A DNA stretch of 64,000 nucleotides. Origin: Isoetes taiwanensis. Its lineage: Eukaryota; Streptophyta; Lycopodiopsida; Isoetales; Isoetaceae. The notes beneath the pieces are model-generated. The model saw only the letters and a list, made by a program, of their open reading frames with translations, had not been told where the DNA came from and did no database searches. The stretch covers positions 21,126 to 85,125 of the forward strand of contig JAJEKV010000818.1 of NCBI GenBank assembly GCA_021234155.1, written 5' to 3'. The translations under genes were made by a program, and so were the position numbers. Positions within the stretch are counted from its first letter, which is position 1; each line of letters starts with the position of its first letter. This document shows, piece after piece, positions 13,261-23,572 of this stretch.

Positions 13261-15948
13261 GGTTGCCCCTGGGGGGCAAACCCTCGTTTATGTGGGTATA
13301 TGGGCATATCCAGGTATATGCCGGCATATGCCTAGCATATACCGGTGGATTGCTAAAACCGGCTGTGCCTGTAAGTGGTCGGTCATCCAGCCCATTCCTT
13401 CAGGGGCATGGCTATGGCGCACCTTGTTTATTTTTATGCCCTGTTTTCTCTAAGTTTTGCCCGTTTCATCCTCCTCGGTTTTGCCGTTCATCGCCATAGC
13501 CACTCTTTGAAGCTTCTTCGTGGTAGTATGAAGCAACGACAGCAATTTTCAAGTGCGGTCGCCATCCCTAGGCTCTACCAACCGGGTTAGAGTATAGCTG
13601 CGCTATGATTGAGCAAGAAGTTCTGACCCTTTGGAAATGGGATTACGCCCTCAATCCGGTGGTGATTTGTTTGGTCTTTTTGTCTTTATAGAGGCTTAAG
13701 CTTTAGTCTTGTTTATCATTTTTTGTTCTTGCTTTCCCTCGTCCCACGTTTCGAAGTTTGTGTCATTGAAAGCTTGGCCGCAGGTTTGTTTCTTTGTCTA
13801 AGAGCAAGGGGTGGATTGAAGCGTCCGCTCGATTCTATGTTTCTTCGTGTCTCTAGCGATTAATGGGGGGGGCTGAAGGATGGCAGAGTTAGCCAAGAAA
13901 ACCGAAGAAACTATTAGCCCGGCCGGATAGCGCATCTACGGTTTGTTCTAAGTTTGCCCATGGCGAGAGATTGTATGTTGGTCGATTTACGACCTAGAGT
14001 CGACCATGATTTCTTTTCTTCTTTGGTTCTTGTGTATTCTTTCAAGGATTTTTGCGGGGATAGCGCATCAAGTAGTTTGTTCTAAGTTTGCCCATGGCCG
14101 GAGATTCTATGTGGGTCGATTTCTGACCTAGAATTGACCATGATTTCTTTTCTTCTTTGGTTCTTGTGTATTCTTTTCGAGGGATTTTTTGAACCGAATG
14201 AGAAACGATGCCTTGAGAAAAAAACGGAAAGATTCAAGACTAAAAATGGTAAGATGCTTTGACTTTATAGAAGTGATGCGATTTTTCGGGGTTTCCTAGA
14301 TGAAAAAGATGAAGACCTGGACCTTGGCAGGGCTCGAATTTTTTTATGGATTGTAGATTTAATCTTGCGAAAATCCGAGGAAAGTAGATGTAAAATTATC
14401 TTTCTAATGATGGGTCCGTTAGGGATTGTGCCATTGTGCTCAAATCGAAAAGGCGATTAAGCGGGAACAAGAAGCCGATCTTTGATTTTGTTGATATCTT
14501 GATATTGCTAATTGCTAAAGGGCATTTTGAAGGTTAGCAATGGAAATTGTTTGTTGTACCTTAAATTGGAAGGAAAGAATCTTCAACAACTCCATGCCGG
14601 AGTACGCCCAGCAATCCATTGTTAATATTATTTACCTCAGAATAAGAGGCCGAATTGGAAAAAAAATAAGCTAAAGGGATGCCTGAGACACGAAACTAGT
14701 AGAATCATCGGTTTTTCCATTTCTCGATTCATACAGTATTCTTTTTATATTTGCCCTCTTGAAATAAACAAAGGTTGCTCGCGGTTGCTAATTCTCACTC
14801 CAATTTTAGACCCAACTCTGCGACCATTACTTGAATTGAAAGTTGAAACTTAGATTAAAAGAGCCTTGGCGAGGGGGCTTGATATTTGAGTCTTTGATAC
14901 CATGGAGGCTTTTCCTGGCCAATCAGAATCGGGTTTTAGCAATCCCCAAAGGATCAATCGAATCACTTCCGAGCACCGGAACTAAGCGCCCGATGTGTTT
15001 CCCGAGCCTGTGTTTTTCCCCTGTAGCGGGCCACCGCTTTTCGAACCCTTGCTAGCATGGCACCAAGTGGCGGTCGATTGGGCGGTGATTACTGCCGGCT
15101 TCGAAACTAGCGACCTGGCGCATCCAATCCGTGGCTAAGCTTACCGAAGGTGCTCAGCCTATAAGGGGTGCTTACACTTTTATTTAATGGTATTTAAAAG
15201 TATATCCATTTTATTTCAATGGTTATTTAACCCCATACGGTTTTTCCCAACCATTTACCCATTGCTATTTTCCTTACATTATTTTCATAATGTACCAAGG
15301 CATTATTTCTCGAGAACCATGTTTGAAATAGGCTTAGGAATACTATCCTAATTGCTCCTGCAATGGTCCATTGTGTTTCTAGTGTCAGCATTAACAAACC
15401 CTTATGCATGGTAATAAAACTTACTTGTGTTCTATATAAGTAGTGATATGGCTATTGTTCTGTTATGTAATGCAGAATGGCAGAGGATTATTATCTAAAG
15501 AAATAGTATGGTTTTATTGGCTAACATGTAGGTAGTTGTTGCAGGCATAGGCTACAAATTGATGTCATGTAGTCTATATAATATAATGATTGAGACAGTT
15601 TGATTAAATTATTTTGTTAGCGCCACAAACTTAAATCCATATCATTGCCATGATGGCAACAATATATTCACGTGTCTATTTAATACAAAATCAGTGTTTG
15701 GAATTGAAAGCATTAATAGAGCAACATCTCAAACAAATGATTTGAACCCAAACGATGTTAACTCCAATGTGCATATTTAAGTCAAAAAGCTTTGTTTGTC
15801 ATTTCTCTTTCAGTCACCTTAAATGGTTGAGGTTGAGACATTGAGTTGAATAAAATATTGTATATGCTCAAAGCAATGTTGACGTATGGAATAACGTGAT
15901 AGGACTCTGGCCCTTTTCGGAACTAGAATAATATTTTAGGGATCACGG
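13261..15948. other. No recognised gene; repeat-bearing
   Basis: The 13270-13350 part is rich in short palindromes (repeated 'gcatatgcc' and 'ggtatatgcc' words). A 134-bp tandem duplication lies at 13926-14192. Frames elsewhere are short and without motifs. About 14860-15160 is GC-richer than its flanks and may be a fragment of another repeat. Confidence 0.45.
13926..14192 (+). repeat. 134-bp tandem duplication
   Basis: Two adjacent copies start at about 13926 and 14060. Both contain 'gtttgttctaagtttgccca', a paired 'gtcgattt..gacctag' block and 'ttcttttcttctttggttct'. They differ by several substitutions and short indels. Confidence 0.8.
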
Positions 15949-15959
15949 ATGAAATTCTT

Positions 15960-16015
15960 GTTCACTTCACCCTCAGGTCACGAAGGGCAACCCTCCGTGC
16001 GCAGCACCTTGTTTT
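15960..16015 (-). repeat. Dispersed ~50-bp terminal-like motif (third copy)
   Basis: Read on the minus strand this is 'aacaaggtgctgcgcacgg', then 'agggttgcccttcgtgacc', then 'tgagggtgaagtga'. The same motif occurs on the plus strand at 28888-28940 and 36938-36988 around the left inverted repeat of the two 8-kb units. It may mark the end of a related, otherwise unrecognised element here. Confidence 0.6.
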
Positions 16016-16086
16016 ATATGTCGCAGCTAATAAAAATTATAAAGACAAGAAGTCAAAGCACACCTTGACAAGTCGGCACCATAATT

Positions 16087-17536
16087 ATGTCTCATGAACA
16101 GCATGACCAATCTCCTCCCAACATGGGCACATCGCAGCAGCAGGGAATGCCTCCGGATCCATATGATTTTTCAGTACCTTCGCATTTGAGGACCCCCTCT
16201 CCATTCTTGCAAAGCATGGAGAACAAGCTTGAATTGTCAGCTGCTCGGCAAGTGGAGAGAGCAGCAGCACATGCAAAAGTGAATGAATATCGTACGGCTG
16301 AGTTAAGAAGGCTGCGTGCGATGGAAGACGTATCTAAGAGAGAAAATTGCACCATCACAGAGGTGCATAACGTAGCTGGCGAGACAGGGCCAGGCTATTG
16401 TCTGCATGGGGCAGACTACGAGGATGTGATAACAAATTTAGACAAGAATGAGTTTGAAAGAGATTGGCCCAATAAGAGGGGTAAGTACAAAGCTCATGAG
16501 TGCAAGATTGCTGTGGGGCGAGCAAAAGCAGTGGAGCGGCATGTCCAAGTGAAGGGACACCTACCCCACAATAGTGAGTTCAGTAAGAGTTTTGCGCAGC
16601 AAGTATACTATGAGCTTGTGAAGGAAGTGCCTGTAAATTATGCGAGTAGAAAATGGAGGCAAGGAAGCAGTAGTGGCAGCACCAAGAGGGTTAAGCTATC
16701 AGAAGATAGCGAGAGTGGGGCGCATGGTGAGCCTGTCACCATTACATACCTGGTTGCTGACGCTATCTGACTTTGGAAGTGGCAGGGGTAGCCGCGGTTG
16801 GAGCCATGAATGAGCTTGTAGACATTTAGGCCCAATTAGAGAATGAGAGAAGTCAAAACCTAACCCTTTCTGAAGAGAATATTCGCTTAAAGGACCGTGC
16901 CAATGGGTATGAGAAGATGGCAGCTGAATTAGAGGATACTAAACGGCAGCTAGCGGCATTGAACAGAATAGAATAGAATAGAATAGAGAGGCAACGGTCC
17001 TCAGGGAAAACAACGATCACTTGTGCAACCTAACAAGATCGTTGGACTCTGACCCTTTTAGGGTGACTTCAGAGCAGTCAATTGTATATCTCCCTCGTGA
17101 GTACTTGTATGAGAGCCAGTGGGAAGAGCTAAAGGCTGCTGATTATAGACATTGCGTGTGGTGTGTAGACAACTTGACACAGGTGGGCTGGTACACTCTA
17201 GGGTGTGGGCATCGTATGCACATGCGATGTGTTCTTGATTGGATGTTGCAAAGCCGCTTCTATCCAATGCAAGACGGATGGATTTTTCCTGAATTGCAAT
17301 ATGCCATATTAAATATACAAGGGCGCATGCCAGCTTTGCCACAACTAGTCGCTCGCAGGAGATATGGACAAATGCATACTTTTGAAAGTTATCGTGAGAT
17401 GGAATTGTGGAGGAGAGTGGAGGAGCCGCGCGAAGGAGAGGTAGTGCCAGACATTAATCAGTTCCTACCTCCACCTCCAGGGCTGCAGGGTGATTGGGTT
17501 GATCCAACCGAGACCAATGAAAATAATGTCGAGTGA
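16087..17536 (+). pseudogene. Coiled-coil protein with RING-like C-terminal cluster, broken
   Basis: The first frame (ATG 16087, 227 codons) is polar and alanine/glutamate-rich, with the segment FERDWPNKRGKYKAHECKI followed by a basic stretch and a Ser-rich linker. A frame change at about 16750-16790 leads to heptad-rich text (ENIRLKDRANGYEKMAAELE at about 16870-16930) that should form a coiled coil. A pentanucleotide AGAAT microsatellite (16964-16987) breaks the frame again. The last frame (17021-17536) contains CVWC, then GCGHRMHMRC, then a tryptophan-rich, proline-rich tail ending at 17536. The Cys/His spacing (C-x2-C-x10-C-x-H-x3-H-x2-C) fits the first part of a RING finger, a ubiquitin E3 ligase module, but the last C-x2-C pair is not seen. 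No introns are evident. It is the third intronless plus-strand gene in 8 kb. Confidence 0.6.
16964..16987 (+). repeat. (AGAAT)n microsatellite inside the coiled-coil gene
   Basis: Four to five units of the pentamer AGAAT sit between the coiled-coil and RING-like segments and coincide with the loss of frame. Similar pentamer runs occur at 22914-22940 and 23414-23430. Confidence 0.85.
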
Positions 17537-17732
17537 CGTATAATGAGACAGATTAAATTTTGACTTATATCATTTTGCGAATGGATAGTAAGGTGTCTGA
17601 TATTATTTCAAATGAACTTCATTGTCCAAGGAAGCATCAAAGCAGGCATTGGGTATTCTGGAACCTTTCACTTTGAAACTCCTTGGATCAACTGCCATCT
17701 CTTTCACCTCGGCTTAGTCTTTTTTTGTTTGT

Positions 17733-17811
17733 CCTGTTTGATGTATCTAAAGTGCCCCCGAGGATGAGTTCGCTCACTCATTTAGGTGGCACTTTAGATT
17801 AGTCAAATAGG
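17733..17811 (+). ncRNA. Foldback hairpin 1 (miRNA/siRNA-precursor-like)
   Basis: The arms of about 37 nt pair with few mismatches. The core ATCTAAAGTGCC (17745-17756) is perfectly complementary to 17788-17799, and pairing extends outward through 'cctgtttgat'/'gtcaaatagg' and inward to a very short loop near 17770. It is the first of a cluster of five foldbacks. It could be a precursor for small RNAs or a MITE remnant. Confidence 0.55.
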
Positions 17812-17922
17812 AAAATCGAAAAGGGAGTAAGCCTGGAGTGCGATTTAGCTTCTCCACACCCTTCGGGATGGTTGTCGACTAACCAGGCTTGTATTGTCCA
17901 TGGCAAACAATGTAGATTTCTC

Positions 17923-18083
17923 GGAATTCTTGTTACCTCCTTTAGAAAGAGCGAGCTTTGCTCTCGCTCTCTTTTAGAGACTCTCTGTGCTAATGTAGCT
18001 TAGTGTTTTTGCTAGGTTACATTACACAGAGAGGCTCTAAATGGGAGGTGGAGCAGAACTCGTTCTTTCTAGAGGTGGAAGTT
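17923..18083 (+). ncRNA. Foldback hairpin 2, ~75-nt arms
   Basis: The left arm 17923-18003 and the right arm 18008-18083 pair over nearly their whole length, including 'tttagaaagagcgag'/'ctcgttctttcta' and 'tagagactctctgtg'/'cacagagaggctcta'. The loop is a few T residues. Length, arm symmetry and scattered mismatches fit a plant miRNA-type or young siRNA precursor. The loop-proximal word 'aatgtagcttag' also occurs in hairpin 5. Confidence 0.65.
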
Positions 18084-18112
18084 CTCGTATACAAGTTGCT
18101 ATAATGTAAGAG

Positions 18113-18268
18113 GTGAGAGTGTTCCTTAATTTCAAGCCAAAGTGCTGCCTGAGCTTTGTCCATTCATATAGCGGCTGTTAGGCACCACATCATGGAATAT
18201 CCTATCTCCTGCTATTGATGGAGAACCTTGAGTAGCACTGTGACTTGAAATTAGAGAACGTGTCCCCT
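18113..18268 (+). ncRNA. Foldback hairpin 3, ~60-nt arms
   Basis: The left arm 18113-18172 (with 'taatttcaagccaaagtgct') pairs with the right arm 18209-18268 (with 'agcactgtgacttgaaatta'). About 36 unpaired bases form the loop. It lies directly downstream of hairpin 2 and inside the outer inverted repeat. Confidence 0.6.
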
Positions 18269-18505
18269 TCGGGGTCGTGGTAGATTGTACAAGGACAGAG
18301 GTAACAAGATTTCTGAGTACTCTTTTTTATTGTGGCCATGGATGATACAACCTAGTGGTTGCTTGCGATTCTGTGGCTGACTTGAAGTTCACGAGATGAT
18401 GGTGAGACGAGTTACGGGTGCGGTTCTCAAACAGGAAGATCACCGAGTTGTGTATTAGCTAAGTAAAAAGTGAATCAAAACATTTGGACAAATAATGCCT
18501 TGCCT

Positions 18506-18612
18506 TTGACATCTGGACCTCCATTCAAGCCTTCTTTCTTTTGAACAACATGGTAGATAAAACCATGTTGACCACTGAAAAGAAGGGTCTGATGTAGAGG
18601 GACAGATGCCAT
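18506..18612 (+). ncRNA. Foldback hairpin 4, ~50-nt arms
   Basis: The core 'caacatggt' (18546-18554) pairs with 'accatgttg' (18562-18570), and pairing extends outward through 'cttctttcttttgaa'/'actgaaaagaagg' and 'acatctgg'/'gacagatgc'. The loop is 7-8 nt. A 118-codon minus-strand frame (18455-18811) overlaps hairpins 4 and 5 and is probably a by-product of them. Confidence 0.6.
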
Positions 18613-18672
18613 TGGGGTTAGCGGCCCAAGCATGGAGGGGTTCATCAGAATTCATGTGGTTGATGAGTAAAA

Positions 18673-18797
18673 GCATCGAGACTTCCCAATCTTTCTTTCC
18701 CGTTTCTTTCCCGCCTCTTTGGGCAATGTAGCTTAGTTTATATTCTAAGTTCCATTGTTCAAAGAGGCGTGAAAGCAAGATTTGGGAATGCGCGATG
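18673..18797 (+). ncRNA. Foldback hairpin 5, ~55-nt arms
   Basis: 'gcctctttgggcaatgtagc' and 'ttag' (18713-18736) pair with 'ctaagttccattgttcaaag' and 'aggc'. Pairing extends outward through 'cttcccaatctt'/'aagatttgggaa' and 'catcga'/'cgatg'. It shares the inner word 'aatgtagcttag' with hairpin 2, which suggests duplication within the cluster. Confidence 0.6.
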
Positions 18798-18811
18798 ATA
18801 TTAAAAAGCAT

Positions 18812-20784
18812 GTTAATGCAAAGATCAAAACCTGCCTCTTGTTACATAGAATAAAGAAAATATGTCGACAAAACACGCTTTGAAAGCTGGCAAAATTACC
18901 AATCTAGAATGATGGAATATGTTGTCTCCTAACTTAAAATAGAACATTAAACACCCATTGAAATCAATAAAGAGATTTGGCTGCCTACCTGGTAAAGACA
19001 ATTTTGATGAAAATTTGGAATTTGGAGCGCGTTCCTCAGATGCTGAAATAGGACAGAACACACTTATAGTCGCGGTAAGTATTAAATTACATCATTATCA
19101 AGGCTTTCAGATAAGATACTTCATAGCAGCCCAACCCACGGCTGAGGCCATAATGGTAACAAACCAAGTATTTCCAACTCAAATAAATTAACCAAAAATC
19201 CAAAGTTTGCAGCTTCATATACTGTCGACTAAATTATTAATAACCAAACTGGCAACATTGCTGCTCACAACGATAGTTCATAGTTTGATTCGATAAATTA
19301 TTAACTTACTTTTAGAACCGAACTTGCCAACATAGCTTCATTTGATTGTAATCAAGTTGGGACTGAACATCATGAAAATCGCTCTTGTGCATTCCATTGA
19401 TCCTCCAAGCTTCCAGCAACCCTTTCTCATGTCGTAATGAAGCAAAGCTACCATCGCCCGAGACAATTTTAAGGGTTCCTTTCCGCTCTTCTCAGACTTT
19501 CAAGGGTTCCTTGTTCAGAGCCCACATGTCCCCTGTAGATATGCATCCGACCTTTATAAACTGGCCGAAAACTATGAATCAGATTTTCTTCAAGAAAAAT
19601 GCCGCACCACTTAGCCGGCATCATGAATCCATAGCTTTAGGCATATTATTAGAAAGGAAAATCTTCGGTCTGCCCTGCCAATTACTCGATTGGAAGTCCA
19701 GAACGCAGGTGACTGACAATTTACTGGGAATAGTGACCGACATGTTGAACTAGCGATTATTTCTCGAACATAACATGAAAAAAATACCATAAGCTTGGCC
19801 GGCTTTCGTCTCCTTTCTAAAGCCCTTTCCCAGCTACCATGTTTTAAAATCTTCCTACCACTTAAGATGCTTCATTTCAAAGCCGCTTCACCTTCTCCAG
19901 TCTGGTGTGCGTTTCGCCATCTGAAGCATGTGCCGAGGATTTAGCCTCAGCGACACCTACAGGGGCCGGATTTGGCATCGGCCTCCCTGGGTGCCAGGTG
20001 CCACGTCAACTGTTATCCGCTCCTGAAGCTTCGTTCGAAAACAAAATACCCTTTCTTTCCAAAACCGAAGTGCCAACATCATCATTATACGTATTTATAT
20101 ACAAATACCTCAATAAACCTTTAAAAACCTTGAGTTATAAACATACGCCATCTGATTGTGGAAACATTATCAACAACCTAGGCAATCCACCTCGAATTAA
20201 ATGTCTTTGGCTCCATGTATGCAAGACAAACAAGCATTTACAAACAACTAATACCAAATAATACCAAAGATATTAGACTGAATGCCTTATTCTCAATGAC
20301 CATTGAAAATAAACACATGCCACCCTTCACTTCCCAATGACCATTGAAAATAAACACATGCTACCCTTCACTTCCTTCTTCTAGAAAGCACTTCCAAAAT
20401 TGTAAACAATTGCACAACAGATTAAATGGGGCCATGCAATTGAGTTTGTGCTTGGTTTGTTGGATGACCATACATCAAAATTTTGAGAGTATTGTATCTC
20501 AGAGTTCGTATAGATGCTAACTAATTAAAACCTAAATGTCATCTACAAAGACAGAAAGAACCAAGTTAGCTTGCTTGCATAACATTTACCCCATACTATA
20601 GCAAAATTTGGGGCATGCCTTTTTTGGGTCGTGCAATCAAGGGGATGGGCAAAAAAGTTTGGAGACTTGGGTATGAAAATGAACTCTTACAAAATAAGGA
20701 GATTATTATCCGATCTACATCATATTAATTGAATAACAATAGACCATCAAAATCGACAAATCTTGCCTTTTTTCTTTAGATGCT
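18812..20784. other. No recognised gene
   Basis: Short frames only. A 41-bp tandem duplication lies at 20294-20376 (both copies contain 'caatgaccattgaaaataaa' and 'cacatg'). The rest has no structure I can name. Confidence 0.45.
20294..20376 (+). repeat. 41-bp tandem duplication
   Basis: Two adjacent near-identical copies, each running from 'caatgaccattg' to 'cccttcacttcc'. Confidence 0.85.
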
Positions 20785-21243
20785 CTATAGTCGGAAAGTG
20801 ATTTCCGGCGGGGAATGCGAAGGCACATCCGGCAAGTCGGGAGAGGGAACCTCGATCGGAATTGAAGGAATAGGGTGCTCGGAAGGAGTTGGGGCGGCCG
20901 GAATCTCGGACGGAGCGAGCGGAGGCACTTCGGTCGGAATGGGAGGCACGGTAGGAGTTTCCGGTGCCGGATTCGGGATTTCGATCGGAAAATGAGGGCC
21001 TTGCGGAGGCTGAGAAGGGGGCAGAGGAACGGAAGGCACCGGATCTATTGAAGGTCGGATTTCTGGGTTGGGATCGAACGCCGGGAACTCTTTGCTCCAA
21101 GCACGGACTGAAAAAACTGGAGATTTGATGCTGATTTTGTGGCCGCATTTTTGGCGTAGAGAAATTGACGCAGGTGCAGGAGAGCCTACCACAGGGGAGG
21201 ATTTGTGGAGCCATAGCTGCGCCCAGCAAGATACCGTCGTCAT
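20785..21243 (-). CDS. Proline-rich small protein, possible organelle-targeted
   Basis: The minus-strand frame could start at 21309, but I place the start at 21243 (MTTVSCWAQLWLHKSS), because this gives an N-terminus rich in Ser, Thr and basic residues that resembles a plastid transit peptide. The C-terminal two thirds is about one third proline, in loosely repeated words such as IPTEVPPLAPSEIPAAP and PNPEIRPSIDPVPSVPLPPS, and it ends PEITFRL. It has no cysteine motif and no membrane segment. The plus-strand Gly/Ser-rich frame over the same bases is its shadow. Local GC content is higher than in the flanks, which supports coding. The family is not recognised, and the repeat alone could also be a coding-like low-complexity tract. 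Confidence 0.45.
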   Translation of the reverse strand: MTTVSCWAQLWLHKSSPVVGSPAPASISLRQKCGHKISIKSPVFSVRAWSKEFPAFDPNPEIRPSIDPVPSVPLPPSQPPQGPHFPIEIPNPAPETPTVPPIPTEVPPLAPSEIPAAPTPSEHPIPSIPIEVPSPDLPDVPSHSPPEITFRL

Positions 21244-21309
21244 GGATGCATTTCTCTTTGCCATGTTGCTCATTTTTTTTTGTAAAGAAGAGCAGAATTG
21301 AGGTGTCAA

Positions 21310-21953
21310 TTAGCCCCTTCTCAGATTGTAAAATCTCTTGTTCACCCTTAAAGACAAGAATTTTTATTCCCACATTGCTTCCCATGACTCATGCTGGCAA
21401 ATGCAAAGCTAATATGTATATTATGTTCTGGTGGCACTGGCAATAGGAGGATGGAGTTCACTCTCAAGGAAAGATTGCCACAAATAAATCTCTTATCAAG
21501 ATGATGTAAGTATAGATTGGACACGCCGATCAATATAGACTAAAAATAGTGTATGGGACCCCAAAAATAATCAAGAGAAATCCATCGAAATCCCAAAAGA
21601 AATGAAAATGAGTAGAATGAAACTTGTGCCAGACCAACTATGAATGCAAACAACTTGCAAGCGCCAGATTTGAGCGGATTACTAAATTCAAAGGGTTTGG
21701 AAGTAGCTGGGAGGTGATTAATCTGGTCTCCCATTAGCAGCCACTGTGCACAGTTCACTCTCTAGGTCATGAAGTAGACTATCTTCGGAACAATAGAGTT
21801 TGGAAACAAGTGTTGACAATTGAATCTTCTTAGCAACATTGTTGACAAAATAATTCACTGCCAGCTTTCGTTCTCTCCATAATTTAGGGCCAACTTTCGC
21901 GACTTGGGCCAAATTTAGCGACTTGAAATCCTGCATGTTAGGATGTTGGGGTA
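21310..21953. other. No recognised gene
   Basis: Frames below 95 codons without motifs; nothing else seen. Confidence 0.4.
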
Positions 21954-22064
21954 GAGTGCATTATGCAGCCCCCCTCCCCTACGTGGCTGATATATGGCCG
22001 TCCATGTTTGAAATGAAGGGCTAGGATAGCGCCGCGTAGGGGAGGGGGGCTGTATAATGCACTC
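21954..22064. mobile_element. 111-bp MITE with long terminal inverted repeats
   Basis: The left end GAGTGCATTATGCAGCCCCC (continuing CTCCCCTACGTGGC) is matched in inverted orientation by the right end (22064 leftward: GAGTGCATTATACAGCCCCC, then CTCCCCTACGCGGC). This gives about 34-bp arms with two mismatches and a core of about 43 bp. No clear target duplication could be fixed. It is too short to code for anything, so it would be mobilised in trans. Confidence 0.75.
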
Positions 22065-22067
22065 GTC

Positions 22068-22165
22068 CCCTTCCACGTAGAAACCCTTCCACGTAGAGTG
22101 CCCTATTCCACGTAGAGTGGAATAGTGGGTAATCGTGGAAACCCTTCCACGTAGAGTGCCCTTGG
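22068..22165 (+). repeat. Short repeats with 'ccacgtagagtg' units
   Basis: The words 'cttccacgtaga' and 'ccacgtagagtg' recur five times in about 100 bp just downstream of the MITE, including two copies of 'aacccttccacgtagagtgc' about 60 bp apart. Confidence 0.8.
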
Positions 22166-23572
22166 TTCAGGGTAGTTCGTATTTGTTCTGTCATTGATTT
22201 CTTTATCGTAACAACAAGAATGTAGTCTACTTTGCCTCTCCTCTCTCTGTTTTCCTGTACATTAATAACAAGCATATCTCCAAGTGATTATATTTCCAAC
22301 CTTTATTATCATGGCAAAGTTTGTTCCTCTGTAGTACCTTGTGCATCTATTCTAGAAGGTCTCTGCAAATGTAAATTCAGACAAATGCATTATTCACAAA
22401 ACCATATCAGACAACACATTTACTTAGACAATTTATGAACCACCAACTGAAACATCTTATAATATGCCACAAAACAACTATCAGAGCAAGAGCAAGTGGC
22501 AGAAGTTAATGTTGGTGCTTCAATCTTTGTAGGCTATCCATAGTTTAGAATTAGGATGTCAATCCTAAACGTACAACCACTTTTTGTGATTGAAAAAATA
22601 ATAAATCACAGAGAGACATTTATTTAGACATTCATATTTATGGCATGGGATTCATAAACACATACTCTGTACCATTTTCTATATGGATATACAGTCCAGC
22701 TTGTGCTATCCTTTCCATCTTGCATAGAAATGGAACAAATAAAAACCATGTGCAAACGAAACAAAAATGTCAAGCTGCTATCCACTTATCTTTAAGCTGG
22801 TTGTTGCCGAGAATCATGGGATTGCCATATATCTGCAGTAAAACCCGAGGCAACCGTTTTTCACGCCATTGATTATGGACATTGTGCGGCAATGGTGTCG
22901 TGCACGTGGAATAGAATATAGAATAGAATAGAATAGAATGTAGATATTGATTCACTTTGGAAATTTCAACCTCAAGATCTGCACAACACTCATAAAGAGA
23001 GAGAACCTTAATTAGACACATGTCCAACATCAAGAAAAACAATTAGTTTGCTGGCTATAAACATATATTTGTAAGTGTGTGGCAAGTTCTATTCTGAGAT
23101 TCTCTCTATTCTTTTTATACGTTGGGAAAAAATCGGGCAAAGGAAAAATTACAAGGAGAGAAAAAAGGTGTCCTCCCTTCTACAATGATGTTGAGATGCT
23201 TGATCCTGAAGCAATGAAGCTTGATAGGTGCCATTGCCGCCTAGGTGCTTTCTCCCTAAGAATATGTTCAATTTTTCTTATATAGATTTCTCAGATAAAA
23301 TAGAATAGCGTGAAGCATGGAGCCCAACATGCATATGCACGGAGTCAAATATCCATTTTATATTCAGACCTGCCAGTCTGTTGTCAGATCTAGCTCAAAT
23401 GCTGGAGGTTATCTATTCTATTCTATTAATGCAGATGGTGTCCAGGAATAATATGGCTATATGATCTGATTTTGAGCTAAACTCAATGGCAGTTAAAGTG
23501 TTTATTACATGTCTATTTGAACTCTCACTATTCTTTCAGTTTGCAACTTGAATAGGCATGATTATGTATGGA
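22166..23572. other. AT-rich, no recognised gene
   Basis: No motif-bearing frame. AGAAT pentamer runs occur at 22914-22940 and (complement) 23414-23430. Confidence 0.45.

Larger units (their letters stand above)
17877..18365 (+). repeat. Outer inverted repeat enclosing two hairpins
   Basis: The left arm (about 17877-17940, with 'cttgtattgtccatggc' and 'ttcttgttacctc') is complementary, with mismatches and gaps, to the right arm (about 18299-18365, with 'gaggtaacaagatttct' and 'ggccatggatgatacaa'). The two arms enclose the foldbacks at 17923-18083 and 18113-18268. A transcript could therefore fold as a closed multibranch structure, although the outer and inner stems compete for part of 17923-17940. 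Confidence 0.55.

Noticed and set aside
18588-18600. Hammerhead ribozyme core (ctgatg)
   Set aside because: The conserved CUGANGA...GAAA pair is not present in a foldable arrangement.
18455-18811. 118-residue minus-strand ORF as a gene
   Set aside because: It lies across two strong hairpins, whose symmetry explains the open frame; no motif.
20780-20995. Plus-strand Gly/Ser-rich ORF
   Set aside because: Shadow of the minus-strand proline-rich frame (Pro codons read as Gly on the other strand).
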